39,275 nt of DNA from an uncultured Oscillospiraceae bacterium (lineage in GTDB: Bacteria; Bacillota; Clostridia; Oscillospirales; Ruminococcaceae): the NCBI GenBank assembly GCA_949298535.1, contig CASFXA010000065.1:1-39275 (forward strand), given 5' to 3'. The position numbers were made by a program, and so were the translations under genes. Each line of letters begins with the position of its first letter. The first letter of the stretch is position 1. Of this stretch, positions 16,069-24,181 are shown piece by piece. The notes below the pieces were generated by a model that searched no databases, was not told the DNA's origin, and worked only from the letters and a program-made list of their open reading frames with translations.

Positions 16069-16674
16069 ATGAAACAGGTGGATGCGAGAGGCAAGGCTTG
16101 CCCATTGCCGGTTATCGAGACCAAAAAAGCGCTGGAAGGGATGAAGGAAGGCGCTGTGGAGGTGCTGGTGGACAACTTTATCGCGGTACAGAACCTGTGC
16201 AAAATGGCGGAACAGAAAAAATTGCAGACTTCCAGTGAAAAGCTGGAGGAGGACCTTTACCGGGTGGTGATCACTGTCACCCATCAGCAGGCCCCTTCCG
16301 CTCCGGCAGAGGAGACCTGTGTCCCTGATGCCAGGAGCGCCGGAACCGTGGTGGTGCTCTCCTCCGATAAAATGGGGGAAGGGGACGAGGTGCTGGGGAA
16401 AATTTTGATGAAGGGCTTTGTCTATGCCCTCACTGAGCAGGAGACCCTGCCCCAGACGGTGCTGCTGTATAATGGCGGGGCCAAACTCTCCATCCAGGGG
16501 GCGGAAACACTGGCGGATCTGAAGCTGCTGGAGGCCCAGGGGGTGGAGATCCTCACCTGCGGCACCTGCCTGAACCATTATGGCATCAGCGACCAGCTGG
16601 CAGTGGGGGAAGTGACCAATATGTACCGGATCACGGAGGTGCTCACAGCGGCAAAGAAGGTGATTCGTCCATGA
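16069..16674 (+). CDS. yedF: Selenium-metabolism protein YedF (TusA-like + DsrE-like)
   Basis: The 201-residue protein fuses a TusA-like sulfurtransferase domain (about residues 1-70, with DARGKACPLPVIETKKAL and the Cys in CPLP) to a DsrE-like domain (about 88-195) with a CGTC pair near the C-terminus. This fusion marks selenium-utilising genomes; its exact reaction is not settled, but persulfide or perselenide relay to SelD is the usual proposal. ATG 16069 has GGGAGGAAG upstream; a GTG at 16048 in the same frame overlaps the selD stop but lacks a ribosome site. Its stop overlaps the yqeB start. Confidence 0.92.
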   Translation: MKQVDARGKACPLPVIETKKALEGMKEGAVEVLVDNFIAVQNLCKMAEQKKLQTSSEKLEEDLYRVVITVTHQQAPSAPAEETCVPDARSAGTVVVLSSDKMGEGDEVLGKILMKGFVYALTEQETLPQTVLLYNGGAKLSIQGAETLADLKLLEAQGVEILTCGTCLNHYGISDQLAVGEVTNMYRITEVLTAAKKVIRP

Positions 16675-17492
16675 AAGCCGTTTTCCCTGTAGTGGTGCGG
16701 GGTGGGGGAGACCTTGCCACCGGCACCATCCACAAGCTCCATCAGGCGGGGATTCCGCTGCTGGTGCTGGAAGCGGAGCATCCCTCCGCCATCCGCCGCT
16801 ATGTCTCTTACTGCGAGGCGGTGTATGAGGGTCGCTGGACGGTGGAAGAAACCACCGCCGTACAGGTGAAAAACCTGGAGGAGGCTGCCGCCGCTGTCGT
16901 CAGGGGGGAAATTCCGGTGCTGGTGGATCCCCGGGGAGCGGTACTCCGGCAGTTCCGGCCCCAGGTGCTGATCGACGCCATCCTGGCCAAAACAAACCTG
17001 GGCACCACAAAGGAGATGGCGGAGCTGGTGATCGGATTGGGGCCGGGCTTCACCGCCGGCGAGGATGTTCATCTGGTGGTGGAGACACAGCGGGGACACC
17101 GCCTGGGAAGGGTCATCACCCAAGGAACCGCCGCTGCCAATACGGGGGTTCCCGGCATCATCGGCGGTTACGGAAAGGAGCGGGTGATCCACTCCCCGGC
17201 GGAGGGAAAGGTCCACTGCCAAAAAGCCATCGGGGATCTGGTGCATCAGGGGGAGATTATCGCCCGGGTGGGGGATGTCTCTGTCGCAGCCACCATCGAC
17301 GGAGTGCTCCGGGGATTGATCCGGGAGGGATATCCGGTGACAAGGGGCTTTAAAATGGCGGACATCGACCCACGGCTGTCAGAACAGAAAAACTGTTTTA
17401 CCATCTCCGACAAGGCCCGGTGCATCGCCGGTGGGGTGCTGGAAGGGATGCTTCATTACGCGCCGGACCGCCAGGGACTGTGGCGGTTCTGA
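16671..17492 (+). CDS. yqeB: Selenium-dependent molybdenum hydroxylase maturation protein YqeB (EF2563 family)
   Basis: The 273-residue protein begins with VVRGGGDLATG, a glycine-rich nucleotide-binding-type loop, and ends with a lipoyl/biotinyl-like segment (HSPAEGKVHCQKAIGDLVHQGEIIARV). It is the marker of the labile-selenium pathway for molybdenum hydroxylases, described from Enterococcus and Clostridium gene neighbourhoods. Its precise reaction is unknown. It overlaps yedF by four bases and is followed 17 bases later by the cysteine desulfurase. Confidence 0.92.
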   Translation: MKAVFPVVVRGGGDLATGTIHKLHQAGIPLLVLEAEHPSAIRRYVSYCEAVYEGRWTVEETTAVQVKNLEEAAAAVVRGEIPVLVDPRGAVLRQFRPQVLIDAILAKTNLGTTKEMAELVIGLGPGFTAGEDVHLVVETQRGHRLGRVITQGTAAANTGVPGIIGGYGKERVIHSPAEGKVHCQKAIGDLVHQGEIIARVGDVSVAATIDGVLRGLIREGYPVTRGFKMADIDPRLSEQKNCFTISDKARCIAGGVLEGMLHYAPDRQGLWRF

Positions 17493-17509
17493 CAAAGGGG
17501 GAAAAGAGG

Positions 17510-18652
17510 ATGATCTATCTGGACAGCGCCGCCACCAGCTTCCACAAACCGCCCTGCGTGGCGGAGGCTGTTTTTAAGGCCATGGGACAGATGGGCAACA
17601 GCGGCAGAGGCGGCCACCCCATCTCTTTGGAGACGGGGCGGGTTATCTACGGCGCCCGGAAAAAGCTGGCCGCCCTTTTTGGGGTCCCCGATCCATCCCG
17701 GGTGATCTTCACCGCCAACTCCACCCAGAGCCTCAATATGGCCATCAGCGGTCTGTTCCATCCGGGGGATCATGTCATTACCACCGTGCTGGAACACAAC
17801 AGCGTTCTGCGACCCCTCTTTCGGCTGGAAGACCAGGGGATGGCGCTGACCATCCTCCCCTGCGACCAAAAGGGCCGTTTGGATCCACGGCAGCTGGAAC
17901 AGGCGTTGCGTCCGGAAACCAAAGGGGTGGTGTGTACCCATGCCTCCAATCTTACGGGAAACATGGTGGACATCCCCCAGGTGGGGCGTTTTTGCCGGGA
18001 TCATCATTTGTTGCTGGTGGTGGACGCCTCCCAGACAGCGGGGGCCTTTCCCATCCGGATGGAGGAAATGGGAATCCATGTCCTTTGCTTCACCGGACAT
18101 AAATCCCTCCTGGGACCCCAGGGAACGGGAGGACTGTGCCTTGCCCCTGGAGTGGAGCTGCCCAGCTTCTGCGTGGGAGGCAGCGGAATCCACAGCTACA
18201 GCCGGACCCAGCCGGATCAGCTTCCGGAGCGTTTGGAGGCAGGGACCCTCAACGGCCACGGCATTGCAGGACTTTCCGCCGCGCTGGATTGGTTGGCGGA
18301 AACAGGAATCGAAAAAATTGGATTGCGGGAACAACAACTGGCCCGCCGTTTTTATCAACAGGTGAAGGAGGTTCCAGACGTCAAAATTTATGGGGATCTG
18401 GAGCAGCATACCCGGGCGCCCATTGTTGCGTTGAATATTGGAGACAATGACTCCCAGGAGGTTTGCGACCATCTGGCCCAACGATATGGCATTGCGGTGC
18501 GGGGCGGAGCCCACTGCGCGCCGCTGATGCACAAGGCCCTGGGAACCCAGGAGCAGGGGGCGGTGCGCTTCAGCTTCTGCTGGTTCAACACAGAGGACGA
18601 GGTGGATCAGGCGGCCCGGGCGGTGGCGGAGACAGCGGAGGAATGGACATGA
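17510..18652 (+). CDS. Cysteine desulfurase/selenocysteine lyase family protein
   Basis: The 380-residue PLP enzyme of aminotransferase class V frees sulfur (or selenium) from cysteine (or selenocysteine). It opens with IYLDSAATS, carries Asp172 in VVDASQ, the PLP lysine Lys198 in FTGHKSLLG and the catalytic loop Cys336 in RGGAHCAPL; an RFSFCWFNT C-terminal signature is present. ATG 17510 follows AAAGAGG; a longer frame from 17420 overlaps the end of yqeB. In this operon the enzyme probably supplies selenium or sulfur to SelD or directly to the hydroxylase cofactor. Confidence 0.93.
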   Translation: MIYLDSAATSFHKPPCVAEAVFKAMGQMGNSGRGGHPISLETGRVIYGARKKLAALFGVPDPSRVIFTANSTQSLNMAISGLFHPGDHVITTVLEHNSVLRPLFRLEDQGMALTILPCDQKGRLDPRQLEQALRPETKGVVCTHASNLTGNMVDIPQVGRFCRDHHLLLVVDASQTAGAFPIRMEEMGIHVLCFTGHKSLLGPQGTGGLCLAPGVELPSFCVGGSGIHSYSRTQPDQLPERLEAGTLNGHGIAGLSAALDWLAETGIEKIGLREQQLARRFYQQVKEVPDVKIYGDLEQHTRAPIVALNIGDNDSQEVCDHLAQRYGIAVRGGAHCAPLMHKALGTQEQGAVRFSFCWFNTEDEVDQAARAVAETAEEWT

Positions 18653-18885
18653 GGCCCAGGGAAACTTGTCTGGTGGTGGCCTTTGAGACCACCACTCAGG
18701 CATTGACGATGGAGGAAGCGGCCCGGGAAGCGGGTCTGGAGGGGAGATTGATTCCCATTCCCAGGGTCATCACCGCAGGGTGCGGACTGGCTTGGCGGAC
18801 GCCTTTGGTTCGGGCCCAGGAGACCCGGGACCTTTTACAGCGGCGGCAGCTGGCTTTCCAGGGCTGTTATGAACTGGAAATTTAG
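18649..18885 (+). CDS. DUF3343 putative Se/S carrier protein
   Basis: The 78-residue product matches the DUF3343 family: LVVAFETTTQALTMEEAAREAG, then GRLIPIPRVITAGCGLAWR with a conserved Cys (about residue 45). Members are found in selenium operons and are thought to carry selenium or sulfur on that Cys; experimental proof is thin. ATG 18649 overlaps the stop of the desulfurase (ATGA), seven bases after GGAGG; a second ATG lies at 18643. A weak GC hairpin lies at 18895-18927 behind it. Confidence 0.88.
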   Translation: MRPRETCLVVAFETTTQALTMEEAAREAGLEGRLIPIPRVITAGCGLAWRTPLVRAQETRDLLQRRQLAFQGCYELEI

Positions 18886-19025
18886 GATCCCCTTAAAAAA
18901 ATCGGGGCGGTATTCCCCCCAATTTTGAAACGGAAAAGCCCTGGCGGAAAAACCGGAACAGTTTAAACAAAAGTCTCGGAATCCGCGCCTGTCAGACCGG
19001 CGGAGAAAGGGAGGAAGGAGCAAAG

Positions 19026-19724
19026 ATGGAGCAGCTGCGGAAAGCCCTGGGGCTGAAGGAAGAAAAAATCATCTGCGCGGTGGGGGGCGGCGGAAAAACC
19101 AGTCTGCTCTTCCGCTTGGGGGAGGAATACCGTCGGGAAGGAAAGCGGGTGCTGCTGACCACCACCACCAAGATGGCGCTCCCGGAGAAATATGGAGCGC
19201 TGGACCGCACCGGAAAGGAGATCATCCAGCAGCTGGACCGGGACGGTTTTGTGGTGGCGGGAACCACCTGGGAAGGAATCAAAATGTCGGAGCTGCCACT
19301 GGAAATCTACCGGCAGGTATCGGCGGAGGCGGATGTGGTGCTGATCGAGGCGGACGGCTCCAAACGGCTGCCGCTGAAGATGCCCCGGGAGGGGGAGCCG
19401 GTGCTGCCGGAAAGGTATGATTTCCTGGTGACGGTGCTGGGGCTGACAGGACTGAACAAGCCGTTGGAGGAGGTCTGCCACCGGTGGGAGCTGGCAAGGG
19501 AGGCTTTGGGCTGGCAGGAGGGCAGAAGGGTGACGCCGGAGGACGCGGCCCTGCTGCTGCGGACCGGCTATGGTTCCTGGTGGCGGCGGAGCCGGGGCTG
19601 CGTTTTTCTCAATCAGGCGGACGCCGCCGGAGAGACGGCGGCCCGGCAGACAGCGGCGGCGCTGGGAGAAGTTCCCTGCCTTTGGGGCAGCCTTCAGGAG
19701 GGATGGTACCGTTCTGCCCTGTGA
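19026..19724 (+). CDS. yqeC: Selenium cofactor biosynthesis protein YqeC
   Basis: The 232-residue protein starts with a phosphate-binding loop AVGGGGKTSLL near residues 19-29, then VLLTTTTKM and later LIEADGSKRLPLK near 105-118, the typical YqeC layout. The family always accompanies YqeB and molybdenum hydroxylases and is thought to help install labile selenium; its reaction is unknown. ATG 19026 follows AGGAAGGAG. It ends the selenium-donor group. From 19725 to the lysine promoter at 19877 I see no gene, only a hairpin at 19817-19833. Confidence 0.9.
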   Translation: MEQLRKALGLKEEKIICAVGGGGKTSLLFRLGEEYRREGKRVLLTTTTKMALPEKYGALDRTGKEIIQQLDRDGFVVAGTTWEGIKMSELPLEIYRQVSAEADVVLIEADGSKRLPLKMPREGEPVLPERYDFLVTVLGLTGLNKPLEEVCHRWELAREALGWQEGRRVTPEDAALLLRTGYGSWWRRSRGCVFLNQADAAGETAARQTAAALGEVPCLWGSLQEGWYRSAL

Positions 19725-19876
19725 GAAAGAGGCGGAGAAAGAAGCCGGAGGCAAGATGTCAGGCCGCTTGAAGACTGAAAGGGGAAGGAAGCGGGGAGAT
19801 GTCTTTTTCCCTCTTCGGGGAACGGCTGTCCCCATCGAAGGCGGCAGGAGAAAATTTTGGTTTCGCCTTTCAGCCA

Positions 19877-19904
19877 TTGCTTTTTTTCAAAAAGGTGCTA
19901 CAAT
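19877..19904 (+). promoter_or_regulatory. Promoter of the lysine-transporter unit
   Basis: TTGCTT (19877-19882) and an extended -10 TGCTACAAT ending at 19904 are separated by 16 bases. Transcription would start about 25 bases before the riboswitch. Confidence 0.7.
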
Positions 19905-19934
19905 GAATATCAGCCGTTCGGAGCAGCGAGCGGC

Positions 19935-20093
19935 AGCGATAGAGGCGCAGTTCTCAGAATACCCCGAAGATTCGGCCGGGCAGCCGACGGGGGAAGGGGT
20001 GAACTGCCGAAGGTCCTTTCCCCGCCCGGGGGCAGGGTCCTGGGCCGGCGCAGGAGATGCGCCGGACTGTCACGAAAGTGGAGCGCTATCGTT
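19935..20093 (+). promoter_or_regulatory. Lysine riboswitch (L-box)
   Basis: The P1 helix pairs CGATAG (19937-19942) with CTATCG (20086-20091). Inside lie the L-box landmarks: AGAGGCGCAG just after P1, a CTGCCGAAGG element near 20003-20013, and the highly conserved ACTGTCACGAAAGTGGAGCG run just before the 3' P1 strand (20066-20085). The element binds L-lysine and normally stops transcription when lysine is plentiful. A terminator follows (20131-20176), and the next gene is an NhaC-type transporter known from lysine-riboswitch regulons. Confidence 0.95.
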
Positions 20094-20130
20094 CATCGGC
20101 TTCAGAGCGGAGAAAGATCCTTTCTCATTT

Positions 20131-20176
20131 GCCATGGACAGGCGCGTCATCTTTCGGCGCGGTCCGTGGCGTTTTT
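20131..20176 (+). terminator. Expression-platform terminator of the lysine riboswitch
   Basis: GCCATGGAC (20131-20139) pairs with GTCCGTGGC (20162-20170) followed by T5; an upstream hairpin 20110-20126 may contribute to switching. Another perfect 10-bp hairpin, CCCCGGAAAA/TTTTCCGGGG (20267-20276, 20290-20299), lies in the leader before the gene. Confidence 0.85.
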
Positions 20177-20332
20177 GTTTTTCGGCCCTCTTTTCCCGGC
20201 GCGGCTGCCCGGATATTGTATAAGGCCCACCGAAGCGGCGATTGCTGCGGTTTGGCGGATGAAGGTCCCCGGAAAAAGCGGAACGGGGATTTTCCGGGGC
20301 CGGAGAAAAGATGAAAGAGAGAGGATTCACAG

Positions 20333-21943
20333 ATGAGAAATCTATCCTGCCGCAGATGCGCCTGGTTTTTGCTGATGGCGGTGCTGCTGTCGGCGGCGCT
20401 GGCTGTTCCTGCCTTTGCCCAGGAAGCGGAAGCGGTCCAGCCCTCCTTGTATGCCACTGTATGGTCGCTGGTGCCGCCGGTGGTTGCCATTGGTCTGGCC
20501 CTCATTACCAAAGAGGTTTACAGCTCTTTGTTTTGCGGCATCCTGGTGGGCGGCCTGTTTTATTCCGGTTTTTCTGCCGAAGGCACCATGATGCATATTT
20601 TTGAGGACGGTTTTATTGCGGTTCTTACCGATTCCGACAACATGGGGATTCTGATCTTCCTGGTGATTCTGGGCGCTATTGTGGCGCTGATGAACAAGGC
20701 GGGCGGTTCCGCCGCCTTTGGCCAGTGGGCCTCCAAGCATATCAAAACCAGAGCAGGAGCGCAGCTGGCCACCATGATGCTGGGCGTGCTGATCTTCATT
20801 GACGATTACTTCAATTGCCTGACTGTGGGCAGCGTCATGCGTCCGGTCACCGATAAGCATCAGATTTCCAGGGCAAAGCTGGCTTATCTCATCGACGCTA
20901 CTGCCGCCCCTGTGTGCATCATTGCCCCCATCTCCTCCTGGGCCGCTGCTGTGTCCGGCTATGTAAAAGGGGAGGACGGCCTGGCGCTGTTTATCAGTTC
21001 CATTCCCTTTAATTTCTATGCCCTGCTCACTCTGCTGATGATGGTGCTTATCGCTGTGCTTCATGTGGATTACGGTCCCATGGCCATCCATGAGCGCAAT
21101 GCGATGGCGGGAGATCTGTTCACCAGCGGCAGCGTCTCCGCCTCCGACGTCAGCGATGAGGTGAAAGGCAAGGGCACTGTGGCCGATCTGGTGCTGCCCA
21201 TCGCCGTTCTGATTGTCTTCTGTGTGGCGGGGATGCTGTATAGCGGCGGATTCTTTTCCGGTACCGATTTGGTCACCGCCTTCTCCGACGCCAATGTTTC
21301 CGTGAGCTTGGCTTTGGGCAGCTTCTTCGGCTTTGTGGCGACGGTGGTCCTCTACAAGCTCCGGGGAGTGCTTGGCCTCCGTCATTCCATGGACTGTGTG
21401 GCCGAAGGCTTCCGGGCGATGGTTCCCGCCATTCTCATCCTCACCTTTGCCTGGACCCTGAATGCCATCACCGGCAGTCTGGGCGCGGCGGACTTTGTCC
21501 AGGCGGCGATGGAACAAAGCTCCAGGGGGCTGATGGTCCTTCTCCCCGCCATAATCTTCTTAGTGGGCTGTTTTCTGGCCTTCGCCACCGGCACCTCCTG
21601 GGGAACCTTCGGCATCCTCATCCCCATTGTGGTGGCGGTGTTCAACGGCATCGACCATCAGATGATGGTCATCTCCATCTCCGCCTGTATGGCCGGCGCT
21701 GTCTGCGGCGACCACTGCTCTCCCATCTCCGACACCACCATTATGGCGTCCGCCGGGGCCCAGTGCGATCATGTCAACCATGTCTCCACCCAGCTGCCCT
21801 ATGCCATTACAGTGGCAGTCATCTCCTTTGTTGCCTATATTGTGGCTGGACTGACCCATTCCGCCCTCATCTCCTTTGCTGCAGGCGCGGCGCTGCTGCT
21901 GGGCTTCCTGCTGGTGATGCGGCAATTTGATCGCAACAGATGA
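20333..21943 (+). CDS. lysW: NhaC-superfamily transporter, probable lysine importer (LysW type)
   Basis: The 536-residue protein has an N-terminal hydrophobic helix resembling a signal sequence (ending ALAVPAFAQ) and about 11-12 further helices. Features of the NhaC/YuiF superfamily are clear: GVLIFIDDYFNCLTVGSVMRP near residue 145-165, TSWGTFGILIP near 423 and CGDHCSPISDTT near 461-472. The superfamily includes Na+/H+ antiporters, but comparative work on lysine riboswitches proposed members under L-box control as lysine transporters (LysW). The riboswitch directly upstream is the main reason for the call; sequence alone would give only Na+/H+ antiporter family. Confidence 0.85.
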   Translation: MRNLSCRRCAWFLLMAVLLSAALAVPAFAQEAEAVQPSLYATVWSLVPPVVAIGLALITKEVYSSLFCGILVGGLFYSGFSAEGTMMHIFEDGFIAVLTDSDNMGILIFLVILGAIVALMNKAGGSAAFGQWASKHIKTRAGAQLATMMLGVLIFIDDYFNCLTVGSVMRPVTDKHQISRAKLAYLIDATAAPVCIIAPISSWAAAVSGYVKGEDGLALFISSIPFNFYALLTLLMMVLIAVLHVDYGPMAIHERNAMAGDLFTSGSVSASDVSDEVKGKGTVADLVLPIAVLIVFCVAGMLYSGGFFSGTDLVTAFSDANVSVSLALGSFFGFVATVVLYKLRGVLGLRHSMDCVAEGFRAMVPAILILTFAWTLNAITGSLGAADFVQAAMEQSSRGLMVLLPAIIFLVGCFLAFATGTSWGTFGILIPIVVAVFNGIDHQMMVISISACMAGAVCGDHCSPISDTTIMASAGAQCDHVNHVSTQLPYAITVAVISFVAYIVAGLTHSALISFAAGAALLLGFLLVMRQFDRNR

Positions 21944-21964
21944 TCGGTCCCTGCTGACGTAAAA

Positions 21965-22007
21965 AAGTCCCCGGTTCCCGTTTGAAAAGAGCGGAAACCG
22001 GGGACTT
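21965..22007. terminator. Bidirectional terminator between lysW and the amidase gene
   Basis: Arm 21965-21980 pairs with 21992-22007 apart from one mismatch, with A-rich and T-rich flanks. It serves the two convergent genes. Confidence 0.85.
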
Positions 22008-22069
22008 GCTGCGTCTTTGTTTTTCAGGGGATGAGACCAGAGGCAGGAAAAGCGGCAGAATAGGCTCCC

Positions 22070-22969
22070 TCAGGGAAGGAGGACCTCCAAAGCGTCAATG
22101 ACCCTCCGGGGCAGCTCCATGCGGCAGGTAATCATGGGATCTACCGCCTGGCAGATCCGCAGGCTGCCGGAAAGGGACAGCAAAATGCCCGCGTCGGCGC
22201 TGGGCAGGGAGGAAAAATCCAGCAGAAACTGCCGCATCCGGCAGGTAGCGCCCCGGGCGGCTTCCTCCATGGTTTTGGCGGAGAAGATGGCCGCTGCCAG
22301 GTCTTCCCGGATGAGGAAGGGAGTGGGGAGAGGGCAATTCTTCAAAACGGTGACGCGAACGGTAACAGCGCCGGAGATTTCCGCTCCGCAGACGCAGACC
22401 TCCCCATCCCCCATAATGGCGTGGAGGTCTCCCATGGCCAGCAGGGCTCCGGGAACGTTGACCGGCAGGTACAGGGTGGAGCCGGCACAGATCCGATTGC
22501 AGTCCATATTGCCGCCGTGGCTGTCCGGGGTTCCGGTGAGGACAGAGCCTTCCGCCGGGGCCACGCCGATCACCCCGATCATCGGCTCCACCGGAAAGGT
22601 GAGATGGTCATTGAAGGTAAGGATGCCATCCTTGACGGGGAAAATCCGGGTGGTTTCTTGGGTCAGCAGGTGGCCGTACACCCCTTCGCCCGGCATTTCC
22701 ACCGCAGTGGCGTGATCCGCCAGGGAGATGTCCAGAATTTCCACCTTCAGCACGTCCCCCGGCTGGGCGCCCTCCACATACAAAGGGCCGGTGGCGGGAT
22801 TGATCCGTTCCCAATCGATGGCCCCCACCTTTTGGTCCTCCCGGGTCAGCTGGCAGCCGAAACAGTCGCTGGTTTCAAAATGGATGGTTTCCCCATCGGC
22901 CACATGGGCTGCAGGGGGGTTGTCCGGAGACATGGCGTAAACCGCCTGCGTTCTTGGAATGATAACCAT
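22070..22969 (-). CDS. Acetamidase/formamidase family protein
   Basis: The 299-residue protein belongs to the FmdA/AmdA family, which releases ammonia from formamide or acetamide. Typical parts are an N-terminal GETIHFETSDCFGCQL, NPATGPLYVEGAQPGDVLKVEI near 56-77, GVIGVAP near 129, SHGGNMDCNRI near 147-157, DLHAIMGDGEVCVCG near 181-195 and a C-terminal swap-like region. ATG 22969 follows AAAGGAGGA. It is divergent from the xanthine-dehydrogenase operon, so it may use an amide from purine or other nitrogen catabolism, but the substrate is not shown. Length is normal for the short bacterial subfamily. Confidence 0.92.
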   Translation of the reverse strand: MVIIPRTQAVYAMSPDNPPAAHVADGETIHFETSDCFGCQLTREDQKVGAIDWERINPATGPLYVEGAQPGDVLKVEILDISLADHATAVEMPGEGVYGHLLTQETTRIFPVKDGILTFNDHLTFPVEPMIGVIGVAPAEGSVLTGTPDSHGGNMDCNRICAGSTLYLPVNVPGALLAMGDLHAIMGDGEVCVCGAEISGAVTVRVTVLKNCPLPTPFLIREDLAAAIFSAKTMEEAARGATCRMRQFLLDFSSLPSADAGILLSLSGSLRICQAVDPMITCRMELPRRVIDALEVLLP

Positions 22970-23016
22970 GGCAGAATCCTCCTTTATCTCTGGGGCAAAG
23001 CCCCTGTGCTGAGTTT

Positions 23017-23046
23017 ATTGTAGCCTGTGGGCTGCCGCCATGTCAA
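23017..23046 (-). promoter_or_regulatory. Promoter of the amidase gene
   Basis: On the minus strand TTGACA (23041-23046) and TACAAT (23017-23022) lie 18 bases apart. The leader is about 40 bases. Confidence 0.75.
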
Positions 23047-23167
23047 TGAAGCTGGGTTTGCCTCTGGGAAAAAGGGATGAATCCACAAAGAAAACCGGAA
23101 TTTTTTTGCTTTTTCTCACAAAGACTTGTTTTTCCCCCTCCCCTGTATAGGAAAAAGCGCGGAAACA

Positions 23168-23176
23168 TGATATAGT
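23168..23176 (+). promoter_or_regulatory. Extended -10 promoter of the molybdenum-hydroxylase operon
   Basis: TGATATAGT (23168-23176) is an extended -10 element without a clear -35 box. It would start RNA near 23183, about 70 bases before the purine aptamer and 240 before the first start codon. Confidence 0.5.
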
Positions 23177-23250
23177 AAAGAAAAGGAGAAAAACGGATTT
23201 TTTGGGGAGATGGTCCCCTCACAAGGGAAGGCGGTTTTCTCCACAAAAAA

Positions 23251-23313
23251 CCGTATATTTTCAGCGGAATGGGCTGTCAGTTTCTACCCTCCGGCCACCC
23301 CGGGGGACTACGG
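23251..23313 (+). promoter_or_regulatory. Purine riboswitch, guanine class, with atypical L3 loop
   Basis: The 63 bases align without gaps to positions 17-79 of the Bacillus xpt guanine aptamer. P1 is CCGTA/TACGG; the ligand-core bases U22, U47, U48, U51, A52 and C74 are all present (TTTCTACC in J2/3, GGACTACGG at the end). C74 specifies guanine or hypoxanthine rather than adenine. P2 has only four solid pairs (CAGC/GCTG); L2 keeps the two Gs (positions 37-38). P3 is strong, but L3 reads GCCACCC instead of the usual CCnnAAA, so loop-loop contacts must differ. Terminator hairpins follow. Confidence 0.8.
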
Positions 23314-23318
23314 GAAAG

Positions 23319-23386
23319 CAGGTTGGCGCGATCTGGCGCCCGCCTGTTTTTCCGCGCCGCCCTTCCGTTTTTGGGGCGGGCTTTTT
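23319..23386 (+). terminator. Tandem terminators in the purine-riboswitch expression platform
   Basis: First hairpin: 23319-23329 pairs with 23336-23346 (one G-T pair and one mismatch) and is followed by T5. Second: 23356-23362 pairs with 23374-23381 (one bulge), followed by T5-A-T4. CGGG at the 3' side of P1 (23311-23314) can pair with CCCG (23339-23342) in the first terminator, which would let P1 formation and termination go together. The direction of control is therefore inferred, not proven. Confidence 0.7.
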
Positions 23387-23422
23387 ATTTTCGCCCCCGG
23401 AAAGGAAAGGAGAGAGCAGGAT

Positions 23423-24181
23423 TTGTATACGGCGTCCAATTATGTTTTGGCACAATCCCTGGAACAGGCGTTGGAGCTGAATCGGAAAAAAAGCTCCGCC
23501 GTCATCGGCGGCGGCTGCTGGCTGCGGTTGGGAAATCGGAGAATCGGCACCCTCATTGATCTGTCCGCCCTGGGTTTGGACAAGATCCAGGAGAAGGAGG
23601 AAGAAATTTCTCTGGGAGCGATGGTGACCTTGCGGCAGCTGGAAACCAGCAAGGAGTTGGCGGCGGCTTTCGGTCCTCTCTTTCAGGAGATGGTCCGGCA
23701 TATTGTGGGGGTTCAGTTCCGCAACTGTGCCACTCTGGGGGGAAGCATTGTTTCCCGATTCGGTTTTTCCGACGTCCTCACCGGGCTGATGGCGCTGGAC
23801 TGCCAGGTGGAACTGGCGCAAAAGGGCCGGATGCCCTTGGAAGAATACGCCCGCCTTTCCCCGGACCGGGATATTCTCACCGCAGTGGTGGTAAAAAAGG
23901 ATGGACGAAAGGCGGCTTATCAATCTGTCCGAAACGCCAGCACCGACCTGCCGGTGCTGACCTGTGCCCTTTCCCGGAAGGGGGACCTTTGGAGGCTTGT
24001 TCTGGGGGCCCGCCCCGGAAAGGCTATGGCGGCGGAGACCGATGATGCCGGCAGGCTGGAGGAGCTGGCACGGGACTTCTCCTTTGGAAGCAATATGAGG
24101 GGAAGCGAAGAATACCGGCGGCATTTGGCGGAAGTCCTCACCCGCCGGGCGCTGGCACAGCTGGAGGGAGAACAAGTATGA
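23423..24181 (+). CDS. xdhB: Molybdenum hydroxylase FAD-binding subunit (XdhB/CoxM type)
   Basis: The 252-residue protein has the FAD domain of CO dehydrogenase/xanthine dehydrogenase medium subunits: VIGGGCWLRLG near residue 28-38 as the FAD pyrophosphate loop, IVGVQFRNCATLGGSIV near 94-110, and a C-terminal FAD-linked domain. The only start with a ribosome site (AAAGGAGAGAG, 23407-23417) is the TTG at 23423; the frame stays open upstream through the riboswitch, so a longer start must be rejected. Its stop overlaps the next gene's ATG. It passes electrons from the iron-sulfur subunit to NAD+ or another acceptor. Confidence 0.9.
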   Translation: MYTASNYVLAQSLEQALELNRKKSSAVIGGGCWLRLGNRRIGTLIDLSALGLDKIQEKEEEISLGAMVTLRQLETSKELAAAFGPLFQEMVRHIVGVQFRNCATLGGSIVSRFGFSDVLTGLMALDCQVELAQKGRMPLEEYARLSPDRDILTAVVVKKDGRKAAYQSVRNASTDLPVLTCALSRKGDLWRLVLGARPGKAMAAETDDAGRLEELARDFSFGSNMRGSEEYRRHLAEVLTRRALAQLEGEQV

